Below, piece by piece: positions 17,601 to 26,639 of a stretch of 53,670 nucleotides of DNA. The stretch spans positions 1 through 53,670 of the forward strand of contig SOET01000031.1 in NCBI GenBank assembly GCA_021646465.1, written 5' to 3'. Each line of letters opens with the position of its first letter. The stretch's first letter is position 1. Source of the stretch: Candidatus Kuenenia hertensis. Lineage in GTDB: Bacteria > Planctomycetota > Brocadiia > Brocadiales > Brocadiaceae. Position numbers and translations under genes: made by a program. A model generated the notes under the pieces. It made no database searches. It had not been told where the DNA came from and was given only the letters and a program-made list of their open reading frames with translations.

Positions 17601-17666
17601 TCCCCCTTAATCCCCCTCATTGAGGGGGACAACAACTATCCCCCGCTGGCGGGGGTGAAGGGGGTG
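17601..17666. repeat. nested GC-rich hairpin repeat
   Basis: Two tight hairpins, TCCCCCTCA/TGAGGGGGA (17611-17619 with 17621-17629) and CCCCCGC/GCGGGGG (17640-17646 with 17649-17655), are enclosed by outer CCCCCTT/AAGGGGG arms. The GC content stands out strongly from the AT-rich surroundings. It lies just past the 3' end of the molybdo-enzyme/desulfurase gene and may act as a terminator, or be one of the widespread CCCCCTT-type intergenic repeats. Confidence 0.6.
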
Positions 17667-17713
17667 GACCTATATCGTGAAAATATGCAATTATAAGTTG
17701 CCGAATACTTAAC

Positions 17714-20700
17714 TTAACGGCATGAAACAAAACGAACGGTATTCTTCGAATCGGTAATTATTTCTTTCATAAAAGATACGGTTTTTTCAATTTCTTCCAG
17801 GGTGTTTTCAATGCCCAGTGAAAACCGAATTGAACAGTGCGCTTCTTCTTCAGATAACCCCAATGCTAAAAGGGCATGCGATGGCTTCGGCGAACCGCTG
17901 CGGCATGCTGATCCTGAAGAAATGGAAACTCCTTTTTGATCCAGTGCAAGAACAATTGATTCTCCGCGCATTTTAGGTAATCTTATATTCAGGGTGTTCG
18001 GCAGCCTTTCCTGTGCGTGTCCGTTTAATCTGGCGTCAGGAATAATCTTCATTATGCCTTCTTCAAGGCTGTTACGCATTTCACCAACCTGATTCATTCG
18101 GAAAAGGTTTTGCAGCGCAACTTCCGCAGCCTTCCCGAATCCTGCTATTCCTGTTAAGTTCTCTGTTCCTGCGCGTAAATTGTTTTCCTGTTTTCCTCCG
18201 TGAATGAGCGCTTCAATTTCAATTCCCTTTCTGATATATAACGCCCCGATTCCTTTCGGGCCGTATATCTTGTGAGCAGAGAGAGACATCATATCTACTC
18301 CCAATGAGTCAATATTGACAGGCAATTTACCTACTCCCTGCACTCCATCGGTATGGAAGAGCACTCCTTTGTTCTTCGCAATTCGCGCGAGTTCCTTAAT
18401 CGGCTGCATGGTTCCTGTTTCATTATTTGCCGTCATTATACTGACAAGAAATGTCTGGCCGTTCATAGCATTGGCAAGCGCATCCGGATCAACTATCCCG
18501 TATCTATCAACATCTAAATAGGTAATATCGAAACCATACTTTTTCAACCATTCACATGTTGCGATTACTGAAGGATGTTCTACCTTCGTGGTAATAATAT
18601 GATTTTTCATGTTCCAGTGTGCGAATGCTGCACCTTTCAATGCTAAATTATTGGACTCAGAACCTCCTCCGGTAAAGAGAATGCGGCGTGCAGTGCAATT
18701 CAGCAACCGGGAAATGCTCCTGCGGGCGTTTTCCAATAAAAGGTGAGCGTCTTTTCCTTCCTTATATATACTGGAGGGATTACCGAAATATTCGCTCATG
18801 GTTTTTGTCATTACCTCATATACTTCCGGCGAAAGCGGTGTTGTCGCATTATGGTCAAGATATATGCGCCTTCCATTCATCTTGTACTCGCCTTTTGTCT
18901 CTGCCTTTTTCGCGTATGAACTGTTTTCTCCGGAATCTATTTTTACGGATTTTTTTTGACTGCATATCTTTTTTACGTCACATAAAAGAGTTTTGTACAC
19001 AGGGAAACCAGATATAGGGTCATAGCGATTGAGGTCTGTCAGTTCGTTAATATTACATTCCTGCCATGCCTTTGGGCCAACAGGGCCGCCGCCTCCCATG
19101 TTTGCATCAATAGTTCCCTTCATAATATCATCGGTAACAAGCGCCCTCATTGTTACGCCTCCCCGAAGTGTTTCCAAAGAGACAGAGTCGCCGTCGTTAA
19201 TGCCTCTCTCTTTAGCGTCATTCGTGTTGATGGTAACGGTAGGCTCCGGTCTTTTATTATATAATGCCGGTATGCCGTGATGCTGGGTACGAAAGTCTGT
19301 GGTAACTCTTGACCCGGAATTAAATATAAGGGGATATTGCTTTGCCAGCTCCGACTGAGAATAAGGCCCTTCCTGCGGTTCTGTATAAACAGGCAGTGGA
19401 TCGTATCCATATTCTTCCAGTACGGTGGAAGCAATTTCGAGTTTTCCTGTCGGCGTGTCAAATCCCGGTTTTCCATCGGGACGCAATAAGCCTTTCTCCC
19501 ATTTTTTATATTGCATCATTACTGTGGGTACCTGTACTGTTCCGCCTTTGGAACGAACATCTTCCAGCGAATATCCTGAATTTGCCAATACCTGCCGAAG
19601 AAGCTCTTCTTCATTTTGCGGGTACATATGCCCGTATCCCAGTCGTTGAGCAAGTTCTGCCAGGATAAAAAAATCGTTTCGTGCTTCCCCTACCGGATCG
19701 ACCACCTTTTCTCTTATGCGGAATACCGGGCCATATGTCATGTATGATTCAATCTCATACTGTGTAGTTCCCGGCAGCACAATATCGGCGTATGCCGAAT
19801 CTGCCGTGAGTTGCCTGTCAATGCAAACAAGAAAATCTAAAGCCTGTAATGATTCCTGCCAGATTTTTGGCTGCGGCCACGAAGTAGTAATGGAGGCGCC
19901 CAAAATGATAAGTGACTTTATGGAATAGGGAGAGCCGCGTAATACTGCATCAGGCAACGCCATAGGGTGAGATTCTTTCCGATAAAGATTATAAACGGGA
20001 AACCGGTCACGGCCTATAGTTTTATAAGGATTCGGATTGTCAAGATTGCTTGCTCTGTTTATGGGAAACGTATTTTCCCTCATGGTAAAACAACGGCCTC
20101 CGGGAACATCAAGCTGACCGGCAAGCGCCCACAACACGTGTGTTGCTCTGATTGCCTGCACGCCGCTGTCGCTGTATTCGAGACCGCTATACATCACGAA
20201 GGAAGCGCCATTTGCCGTTGCTATGCGGCGACCGAGATGCTTAATCTTTTCAGCGGAAATTCCGGTTATATTTTCTACCACTTCGGGTCTAAAATGTTGC
20301 ACATATGCTGAAAATTCCTCAAACCCTTGAGTCCAGTTAGTTACAAACGATTCATCATAAAGCTCTTCTTCAATAATCACATTACATAATCCAAGCGCCA
20401 ACGCCCCATCTGTTCCGGAACGAACAGGCATCCATTCTGCATCAGTAAGTTTCGCCGTCATGGTTCTGCGCGGGTCAATAACTATCACTTCCGCCCCGCG
20501 TTCTTTTGCTTTTATTATTCTTTTAAGGTCTAACGGGGGGCAATCGGTAGCGGGATTTGCACCCCAGACAACAATCAGTTCCGACCTCTCCAAATCAGAA
20601 AACATATTGATAAGCATGCCGCCCAGTGTTACATGGGGTGCAATCATTGCGAACGAAACATAACAGAGAGAACCAACCCCCATTGTGTTTGGTGAACCGA

Positions 20701-21127
20701 AGGGGAAAAGCACGCTTGACGCGGAAGAAACAGCAACTCCTTTTGGCTGAAAGATATCACACATGGCCAAATCAAAGCTGCCTCTGCCGGTATATATAGA
20801 TGTTGCCTCCGGACCGAACTGTTTTTTTATCTCATTCAGTTTTGTTGTCATAATATCATAGGCATCGTCCCATGAAATCCTTTCAAAGTTGTATGTTCCT
20901 TTTGGACCTTTTCTGCGCATGGGGAAAAGCAACCGGTCTTTGGAATAGACAATATCTGCAGAATGTTCTCCGAGAGTGCATAGTATTCCAAACTCGGAGC
21001 TTTCGTCAGGCTGTACGTCGATCATTTTTCCATTCTCGTCATAGCTAACAATAACCCAGCAACCTGCCGGGCAGATACCGCATAATGCGTTTTTTTTTAA
21101 GGTTGAAGTATTACTATTTATGATCAT
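17714..21127 (-). CDS. molybdopterin oxidoreductase fused to a NifS/IscS cysteine desulfurase
   Basis: One uninterrupted 1137-residue frame holds two enzymes. Residues 1-715 are a molybdopterin oxidoreductase of the formate dehydrogenase/NapA/PsrA superfamily: [4Fe-4S] cysteines C16, C19, C23 and C50, and C155 (VGSLCYVS) at the place of the Mo ligand, then VWGANPATDCPP and a C-terminal dinucleotide-binding domain. A polar linker (about 716-749) leads to a complete class V desulfurase (750-1137): YLDHNATTPLSPEV, HTDGVQG, PLP lysine K953 in SAHKIYG and catalytic C1075 in GSACRSGS. Known biology: IscS passes sulfur through FdhD to the Mo of formate dehydrogenases. A fused desulfurase could serve its own cofactor. 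An internal ATG (18880) preceded by AGGCGAG may also give a free desulfurase. GGAGG precedes the main start. Confidence 0.88.
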   Translation of the reverse strand: MIINSNTSTLKKNALCGICPAGCWVIVSYDENGKMIDVQPDESSEFGILCTLGEHSADIVYSKDRLLFPMRRKGPKGTYNFERISWDDAYDIMTTKLNEIKKQFGPEATSIYTGRGSFDLAMCDIFQPKGVAVSSASSVLFPFGSPNTMGVGSLCYVSFAMIAPHVTLGGMLINMFSDLERSELIVVWGANPATDCPPLDLKRIIKAKERGAEVIVIDPRRTMTAKLTDAEWMPVRSGTDGALALGLCNVIIEEELYDESFVTNWTQGFEEFSAYVQHFRPEVVENITGISAEKIKHLGRRIATANGASFVMYSGLEYSDSGVQAIRATHVLWALAGQLDVPGGRCFTMRENTFPINRASNLDNPNPYKTIGRDRFPVYNLYRKESHPMALPDAVLRGSPYSIKSLIILGASITTSWPQPKIWQESLQALDFLVCIDRQLTADSAYADIVLPGTTQYEIESYMTYGPVFRIREKVVDPVGEARNDFFILAELAQRLGYGHMYPQNEEELLRQVLANSGYSLEDVRSKGGTVQVPTVMMQYKKWEKGLLRPDGKPGFDTPTGKLEIASTVLEEYGYDPLPVYTEPQEGPYSQSELAKQYPLIFNSGSRVTTDFRTQHHGIPALYNKRPEPTVTINTNDAKERGINDGDSVSLETLRGGVTMRALVTDDIMKGTIDANMGGGGPVGPKAWQECNINELTDLNRYDPISGFPVYKTLLCDVKKICSQKKSVKIDSGENSSYAKKAETKGEYKMNGRRIYLDHNATTPLSPEVYEVMTKTMSEYFGNPSSIYKEGKDAHLLLENARRSISRLLNCTARRILFTGGGSESNNLALKGAAFAHWNMKNHIITTKVEHPSVIATCEWLKKYGFDITYLDVDRYGIVDPDALANAMNGQTFLVSIMTANNETGTMQPIKELARIAKNKGVLFHTDGVQGVGKLPVNIDSLGVDMMSLSAHKIYGPKGIGALYIRKGIEIEALIHGGKQENNLRAGTENLTGIAGFGKAAEVALQNLFRMNQVGEMRNSLEEGIMKIIPDARLNGHAQERLPNTLNIRLPKMRGESIVLALDQKGVSISSGSACRSGSPKPSHALLALGLSEEEAHCSIRFSLGIENTLEEIEKTVSFMKEIITDSKNTVRFVSCR

Positions 21128-21523
21128 GGAAAACCTCCGTCTGAATAGGAAGCGGGATTTAATTATTGAAAAATAAACTTATGAAAGGGTACAACGTTTC
21201 AGGTGAATAAGGGGTATGCTGCGTAGAATTAAAAATCAAGCAAATACGCAACCAACAATGATAAACAGATTTTATGTTTTTTGAAAAGTAAAGATCGTTA
21301 AGGTATAATTCTTTATTAATTTGAGCGCTTCTCTTTGAAAGAAGGCAGACAACATATTTTTTAATGCTTTTTAATACTATAACATTCTCAACAAATTACG
21401 CAAGCATAAATAAAATGCCGGACTCTACACAGCGACAAATTATGAAAGAATTTTTTGCTTTTAAACTGCAGAAAATATCCGTTTACGAATGATACCATAG
21501 ACAATTTGAATAAAGGAGTGTCC
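21128..21523. other. divergent intergenic region
   Basis: About 400 AT-rich bases lie between the divergently transcribed molybdo-enzyme/desulfurase gene and the small gene at 21524. I see no repeat or RNA gene, and no promoter I can assign with confidence. Confidence 0.4.
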
Positions 21524-21847
21524 ATGAAAATTGAGGAGACACGTATTTCACTTATCAACCAGTTGATTGCTTTAGTTAATAAATATTGTACAAACCTGAA
21601 GGTTGAGGACGATATTAAAACATTGTTTTTTTATCACAAAAAAAGCTGGTTTTCCAGGTACGATCGTAAACTTTATATATACTCTCCTTCTTCAGAGGAC
21701 AAACCTTCGGGCCTTTTTGGCAATGGCATCAGGGAAGACATCAGGATTGTAATATTGAACGAAGAGTACTTTGAGTGTGCACAAAAGGTGGCCGAAGACT
21801 ATGAACGGGTAAGCCAGAAAACCGCTACCGTAGTCCGCGCATTTTAA
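21524..21847 (+). CDS. hypothetical protein, 107 residues
   Basis: I do not recognise this protein. AAAGGAG lies before ATG 21524, which supports this start over the longer frame from 21455. The product is soluble with no signal peptide, charged, and begins with a helical stretch (IEETRISLINQLIALVNKYC), followed by an aromatic and basic segment (FFYHKKSWFSRYDRKLYIY) and a short loop rich in G, S and P. It lies alone on the plus strand between minus-strand genes. Confidence 0.55.
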   Translation: MKIEETRISLINQLIALVNKYCTNLKVEDDIKTLFFYHKKSWFSRYDRKLYIYSPSSEDKPSGLFGNGIREDIRIVILNEEYFECAQKVAEDYERVSQKTATVVRAF

Positions 21848-21900
21848 ATTGGGAGCATTCCGCATCTAAAGTGTTACTAATTTTGTATAAAAAAACAGGA

Positions 21901-22707
21901 TTATTCTCCTCGTTTGCCCGACGTAATTAATTCATATCGTATTTGATGATGCGGGGTAAAATATTTCTTTTCCAGTAATGAAAGAAATACCCATGAGGCA
22001 ATTGCAACAGTTGCGGCAATGCTAAGAATGATTACAATTTGATACTTGACCGCCGTAACAGGAGTGGAACCCGCAATTATTTGCCCCGTCATCATTCCGG
22101 GAAGATGAACAATTCCCATCACCATCATGCTGTTTAACGTCGGGATTAACGAGGCGTTGAGCGCCTGCTGGCGGGGTTTCCGGGAAGCCGTCCTTGAATC
22201 ATGGCCAAGAGAAAGCAGCATTTCTATTTCCGGCAGTCTAATTTCTATTTCGCTTTTGTAGCGTTCCCCCGCTAACGCAGCGCCGTTCATTCCATTGGCA
22301 ATAATCATACCCGCGACAGGTATTAAATACTGTGGGTCATACCAGACAGGAATTCGGACAACTAATGAAAAAACAAAGAAGAGTGAAAATGTTGAAGCCA
22401 GTGATACGGAAATTAATGCATAACGATACATCCCTTTCACGGGATTTTTGAGCCACTTGATCAAGGTTTGTGATGCTACAACGATCATAACAAAGAGAAT
22501 GGGCATTACAACGTACCATTGTTTATAATCAAATATTATCTTTATTAAAAATCCAACGAGAATTAACTGCACAGCAGCACGAAAACTCCCAATGAGTATT
22601 GTTTTTTCCAGCCGTAATGATTCATACAGAGAGATGACGATAAGCATCATGACAAACACACTGCATAAACCAAGCTGAAACCAGGGAATGTCTATTGCAT
22701 TGTTCAT
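21901..22707 (-). CDS. fetB: FetB-type ABC transporter permease (UPF0014)
   Basis: This 268-residue protein with about seven membrane helices matches the UPF0014/FetB family: LILVGFLIKIIF, the G-M-I-I-A-N-x-M-N-G block (AGMIIANGMNGAALAGERYKSEI), EMLLSLGHDSRTA, and SLIPTLNSMMVMGIVHLPGMMTGQIIAG. Family members export iron or otherwise support iron homeostasis, judged from Escherichia coli FetAB. The start is ATG 22707, which overlaps the FetA stop as ATGA, showing translational coupling. It ends the operon headed by the dehydrogenase/racemase fusion. Confidence 0.85.
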   Translation of the reverse strand: MNNAIDIPWFQLGLCSVFVMMLIVISLYESLRLEKTILIGSFRAAVQLILVGFLIKIIFDYKQWYVVMPILFVMIVVASQTLIKWLKNPVKGMYRYALISVSLASTFSLFFVFSLVVRIPVWYDPQYLIPVAGMIIANGMNGAALAGERYKSEIEIRLPEIEMLLSLGHDSRTASRKPRQQALNASLIPTLNSMMVMGIVHLPGMMTGQIIAGSTPVTAVKYQIVIILSIAATVAIASWVFLSLLEKKYFTPHHQIRYELITSGKRGE

Positions 22708-23405
22708 AACCCATCCTTTGCAAATGCCGATTCGGGGCATTCAATTTCCTTCACTCTTCCTTTTTTAAGAACCAGAAACCGATTCCCTAATTTTTTCGCG
22801 AAGTCAAGTTGATGCGTAACAACAAGCATGGAAATGGCGTCTCTCTGAATGATGTGTTTCAGACTATGGATGAGTATTCGGATATTTTCTTCGTCTAATG
22901 CCGTATTTGGTTCATCTAATAGAAGAACAGAAGGACGATTGATTAATGTTCTTGCCAGTGCAATTCTTTGTTTTTCACCAACAGATAGTTCATGGGAACG
23001 CCGCAATAAAAACGATTCGTTAAGCCCCACCAGCATGAGGATGTTAGAAATCCGTTCTCTCAAATCATGTGGGAATTCGTTTTTGCGAAAAGGCAGCAAT
23101 AAGTTACTTTCCACAGATCCTTCAAGGAGACAGGGAGTTTGTGATAGATATGCGATTTCCTTTCTTAATACGAGAGGTGAAATAGCGTGAATATTTATGC
23201 CTTTGTATAATATCGTACCGTCTGATGCCTCCAGTAATCGGCTGCCAAGCTTTAAAAGGGTTGATTTCCCGTATCCTGATTGGCCAAGAATAACAACACT
23301 CTCTTTTTCTCTAACGGCAAGAGATAATTTATGAAGAACATCTTCACCATTGTTATATCTAAATGATACGTCTCTAAATTCGAGGAGTGGCTGTTCATTG
23401 TACAT
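22704..23405 (-). CDS. fetA: FetA-type ABC transporter ATPase
   Basis: This 233-residue ATPase has Walker A GQSGYGKST, signature SVGEKQRIALART, Walker B VLLLDEPNTALD and the switch VTHQLDFAKK. Its stop codon overlaps the start of the FetB permease gene. It follows the dehydrogenase/racemase fusion by 50 bases in the same direction, so the three genes probably share a transcript. The signature reads LSVGE where most transporters have LSGGQ; the same variation is frequent in this family. Confidence 0.85.
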   Translation of the reverse strand: MYNEQPLLEFRDVSFRYNNGEDVLHKLSLAVREKESVVILGQSGYGKSTLLKLGSRLLEASDGTILYKGINIHAISPLVLRKEIAYLSQTPCLLEGSVESNLLLPFRKNEFPHDLRERISNILMLVGLNESFLLRRSHELSVGEKQRIALARTLINRPSVLLLDEPNTALDEENIRILIHSLKHIIQRDAISMLVVTHQLDFAKKLGNRFLVLKKGRVKEIECPESAFAKDGL

Positions 23406-23455
23406 GGTTTTATTGTGAGTAGTTGTAACTCTTCATATTTCTTTGCAGCGTATGT

Positions 23456-26206
23456 TTAATTTAAATAAAAAAGACTAATAACCCTTTCCTTTCTGTTAAA
23501 TTTTACTTTAACACTGTTGCTGTCAAAAAACTTTATTTCTTCAATTTCATCCACCGTAATTTCCCCTAATTTATTTTGCAGGGTGTTTTTAATTTGATCT
23601 TCTATGTCACCTAATTTGACTTTTTCTGCAGGAGAAAGGTTCCGGGATGAAATAATTTCTTCAAGGATCAATCGATCGAAATCTTTCCCCTTTTTTGCCC
23701 TTTTTATAAATTCTAATTTCCGCTCTCCCATTTGCAGCGGCAACTGTTTTATGATATCCTGAACATCTTCGATCACGGTTTCCACGGTACTCAAAAATTC
23801 CAGTTCTCCAAAAAGGTCTTTTAGAGTAGTTTTTAAATAATCATAATGTGTGCAGGCAAGGCACATGTGAGAAATATTATTATTTTTAATAAATTCTTTT
23901 AGATTTACGTAAATTATGTCTCTTGCAATTTTATAAAATTCCTTTTGTTTTTCCTCAGTATCAAAGCTTTTTTTGTACAGCATTTCCGATAAAACAGCCA
24001 ATAATGGAGTCGATTTTACCAACACGCTGTATCCTGCATCTCTGATAATCTTTTCGTAAATACCACTTTTTATGGTACCTACCGTGCCTATGACGCCAAT
24101 CCTGGCGTCTTTTGGCAGATTTTTAATCTTTGCTATAGTTTTTTTAACAGGGCCCACAAACTGTATATACGGAAAACGGGTTCGTAATTTTTTATGATTA
24201 ACTAAGGTATCAACCGTATTGCAGGCAAAACAGACAATGATGTCTTTAGAAATAATTCCCAACCAGATAAATAAAACCTTAATAAAATACGGGGACTTGT
24301 CAATAAACCTAAAGAAAAACTCACTTGATTTATTCATAATTCTGCAACGTTCGTTTATTTCATGAACCGCCTGGAACGTGATTTCGTTTATTTCCTCTTT
24401 CGATTTTTGTCCAAAAGGAAAATTGGCTTTGTCCGTAAAAAGCAGAAGTTTTATATTCCCTTCGGGCAGCATTCTGTTAAGTTTTTCCGTTGTGATAATA
24501 CCTCCCTGCCCGGAATCAAATATTCCTATTATTATAGGTTTTTTTTCACTTTTTTTCCCAATTTGTATATTTTTTGCCTCAATGGTACTGATAATTCTTT
24601 TAATAGCAACCACATCACCTGCAATTGATAAATCAACAGAGTATTTTTCCACCAGCTTTTTAATCACATTGTTTTTTAAAACGTTTTCGACTCTCGAAAC
24701 AATATCTTCAAAGACGTATTCCCTCTCCCATTGGTCGTTTTGAGAATTTTGTATTTTTTCCAGGTAAGAGGCAATAATGCCGCCGGATTTTACAATGGAA
24801 TCCCTGCCAACGATTTTTCCGTTTTTTACAAGAACATGATAACCTTCCTGTGAAATTCCTGCGTTTGCAGCAGAAACAACATAACGCGCCTGAATACTTT
24901 CTGCATTATGGGCACGTATCTGGTTCTCTATAGCAGCCAACAAAAGAATGTCTGCCTTCTCTTTCAATAATTGGTATGGTTCAGCATAAACATTTGCCTC
25001 CTGGAATCCATAAATTCTTCCATGTACTTCTTTATATTTAATTAACGCTTCAATGTTTAATCCCTGATAATTATAAATTGCTACTACTTTCTTTTCTATC
25101 TTGTCATACTCGCTTATAGCAATTACTTTTGTTCCTTTTAAAGAAAAGAATTGTGCCGCACTTAACCCGATACCGCCGAATCCATTAATGACAACTGTCT
25201 TGCCATCTAAAAAGTTCTTTCTTTCTCTTCCAATCCGTACTTTTAAATAATCTTTTGGGTTTTCGTTATACCAAACCAGAAAATTCGTAATTTCTACCGC
25301 TGCAAATGCCGTGGCTTCTCCCCGGCCTGCTAATCCACCATATGTTTTAAATGTAACAGATCCTAACTCGGGAACGCTTCGTTTTATGTCCCCATTGTTT
25401 CTTATTTCCTTCGCAAATGCAGCCGCTGTTTTTATATAAGGCAATCCCGCTGTCCATACAATTTCAGCATCGCGAATGCTTTTCAATTTTTCTAAAAGCT
25501 CTTTTTCTCCGATTTTTTCCATTTCAGTCAATGCTCTGAAATGACCGTCTGCCATAGAATCCATCATTGTGCCGTCAGTTCCGACGTCCGGCCCCGGAGA
25601 ATAGGCATCGTGCCCCATAATCCCTTCCTTGGTAAGTGAATAACCTATTTCCCGTGCTAATCGTTTTTTCTCCTCATTTGTCAGTTCTATGGATTTAAGA
25701 AATATTTCTCCATTGATATATTCCGGCTCGCCAAGGAAAATTCCACACATTCCTCCCCCGAGAGGTAAAGAATACAATGCAAGTTTTAAAGTGGTTACAA
25801 TGGAAAGGGCTTCGATTTCTTCAGATATCCATTCGAAACAGAATTCTCTGATTTCGTCAAGAGAAGCTTTCTGATCTCGCAATCTGTCAAAATGTTCAAA
25901 AAAGTCATCTCCAAGAATATGCGGAAGGATAAATAGCATTCCTCCTTTGGGAGGACCGAGAGCGAAATTGTGAAAAACAACTGTTATAAGCAGAATTAAT
26001 TTTCTACCACCATCAGTGTAAAATTCCAAAGGCATTTTCCAGACATTTTGCGGAATTTTAAGAATGGGAAATAATTTATGACAATTCTTATAAAAAACAG
26101 GGTCTTTCTCCCGGATGACTTCAATCGCCTCGTCAAGTCGTTTGTGAACATTTTTTAACAGAGGGTTTTTGATTTTTCTGCTTCTGATCAAATGGGATGA
26201 GTTCAT
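23456..26206 (-). CDS. glutamate-dehydrogenase-like domain fused to a glutamate racemase-like domain
   Basis: A single 916-residue frame joins two amino-acid enzymes. Residues 1-545 resemble Glu/Leu/Phe/Val dehydrogenases: K87 in GPPKGGM, K141, D207 in SPGPDVGTDG and the NAD(P) motif GFGGIG (342-347). The catalytic lysine of PxGGGKGG is absent; the segment reads PLGGGMCGI (M153, C154). Residues about 557-825 match MurI: FDSGQGG, CFACNT (C662) and CLACTHYDYL (C785), so both racemase cysteines are present. About 90 extra charged residues follow. The racemase half could work, making D-glutamate or another D-amino acid; the dehydrogenase half may be inactive, regulatory or changed in reaction. 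It heads an apparent operon with fetA-fetB. Confidence 0.85.
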   Translation of the reverse strand: MNSSHLIRSRKIKNPLLKNVHKRLDEAIEVIREKDPVFYKNCHKLFPILKIPQNVWKMPLEFYTDGGRKLILLITVVFHNFALGPPKGGMLFILPHILGDDFFEHFDRLRDQKASLDEIREFCFEWISEEIEALSIVTTLKLALYSLPLGGGMCGIFLGEPEYINGEIFLKSIELTNEEKKRLAREIGYSLTKEGIMGHDAYSPGPDVGTDGTMMDSMADGHFRALTEMEKIGEKELLEKLKSIRDAEIVWTAGLPYIKTAAAFAKEIRNNGDIKRSVPELGSVTFKTYGGLAGRGEATAFAAVEITNFLVWYNENPKDYLKVRIGRERKNFLDGKTVVINGFGGIGLSAAQFFSLKGTKVIAISEYDKIEKKVVAIYNYQGLNIEALIKYKEVHGRIYGFQEANVYAEPYQLLKEKADILLLAAIENQIRAHNAESIQARYVVSAANAGISQEGYHVLVKNGKIVGRDSIVKSGGIIASYLEKIQNSQNDQWEREYVFEDIVSRVENVLKNNVIKKLVEKYSVDLSIAGDVVAIKRIISTIEAKNIQIGKKSEKKPIIIGIFDSGQGGIITTEKLNRMLPEGNIKLLLFTDKANFPFGQKSKEEINEITFQAVHEINERCRIMNKSSEFFFRFIDKSPYFIKVLFIWLGIISKDIIVCFACNTVDTLVNHKKLRTRFPYIQFVGPVKKTIAKIKNLPKDARIGVIGTVGTIKSGIYEKIIRDAGYSVLVKSTPLLAVLSEMLYKKSFDTEEKQKEFYKIARDIIYVNLKEFIKNNNISHMCLACTHYDYLKTTLKDLFGELEFLSTVETVIEDVQDIIKQLPLQMGERKLEFIKRAKKGKDFDRLILEEIISSRNLSPAEKVKLGDIEDQIKNTLQNKLGEITVDEIEEIKFFDSNSVKVKFNRKERVISLFYLN

Positions 26207-26639
26207 GAGAACGTTTAGGAATTTAAAAGCATGTAGTGAGTGAAACGGAATTATTTACTGATTTATTTTAATATTATTTCTGCTAAAGCTCAAGGAAACA
26301 TTGATGAGAGGAAATGATGATTTATTACTTCTCTAAAGTAATAATCAATTTCAAGCGGTATGTTCATGCTATCGGGAGCATTCCCGATTTTCTGCAAAAA
26401 CAATTTTCGCCGGGAGGATTCTTAATAAAAGGATGTGGATTTCTTGCTGTTTTCATGTTTGTATGGGATTCCGCTCACTTCTCAGGTCCTTCTGGCAATG
26501 GCAAGGAGCGCCTTGCCATTGCAATGCAGAATGTTACGTTTCCACTTTATTCAACATTGTTCCATTCCCTGATAAATCTGCCAATTGCTGTTTATTTACT
26601 TCTCTTATATAGAGAAGTAATACTTTTGATTTTTCAGGA
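26207..26639. other. non-coding stretch with MITE-like architecture
   Basis: No gene is supported here. Identical 12-base arms in inverted order, TATTACTTCTCT at 26323-26334 and AGAGAAGTAATA at 26611-26622, enclose about 276 bases that hold two further hairpins. It lies between the dehydrogenase/racemase fusion and the RidA-like gene. A 114-residue open frame (26314-26658) runs through the element and is treated as chance. Confidence 0.5.
26323..26622. repeat. candidate miniature inverted-repeat element
   Basis: The 12-base terminal arms are perfect inverted repeats. Inside are ATCGGGA-GCAT-TCCCGAT (26371-26388), a 12-base stem GCAATGGCAAGG/CCTTGCCATTGC with a 4-base loop (26495-26522), and a 9-base hairpin at the right end (26597-26619). 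No transposase is encoded. No second full copy is present in the window, so mobility is unproven. Confidence 0.45.
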
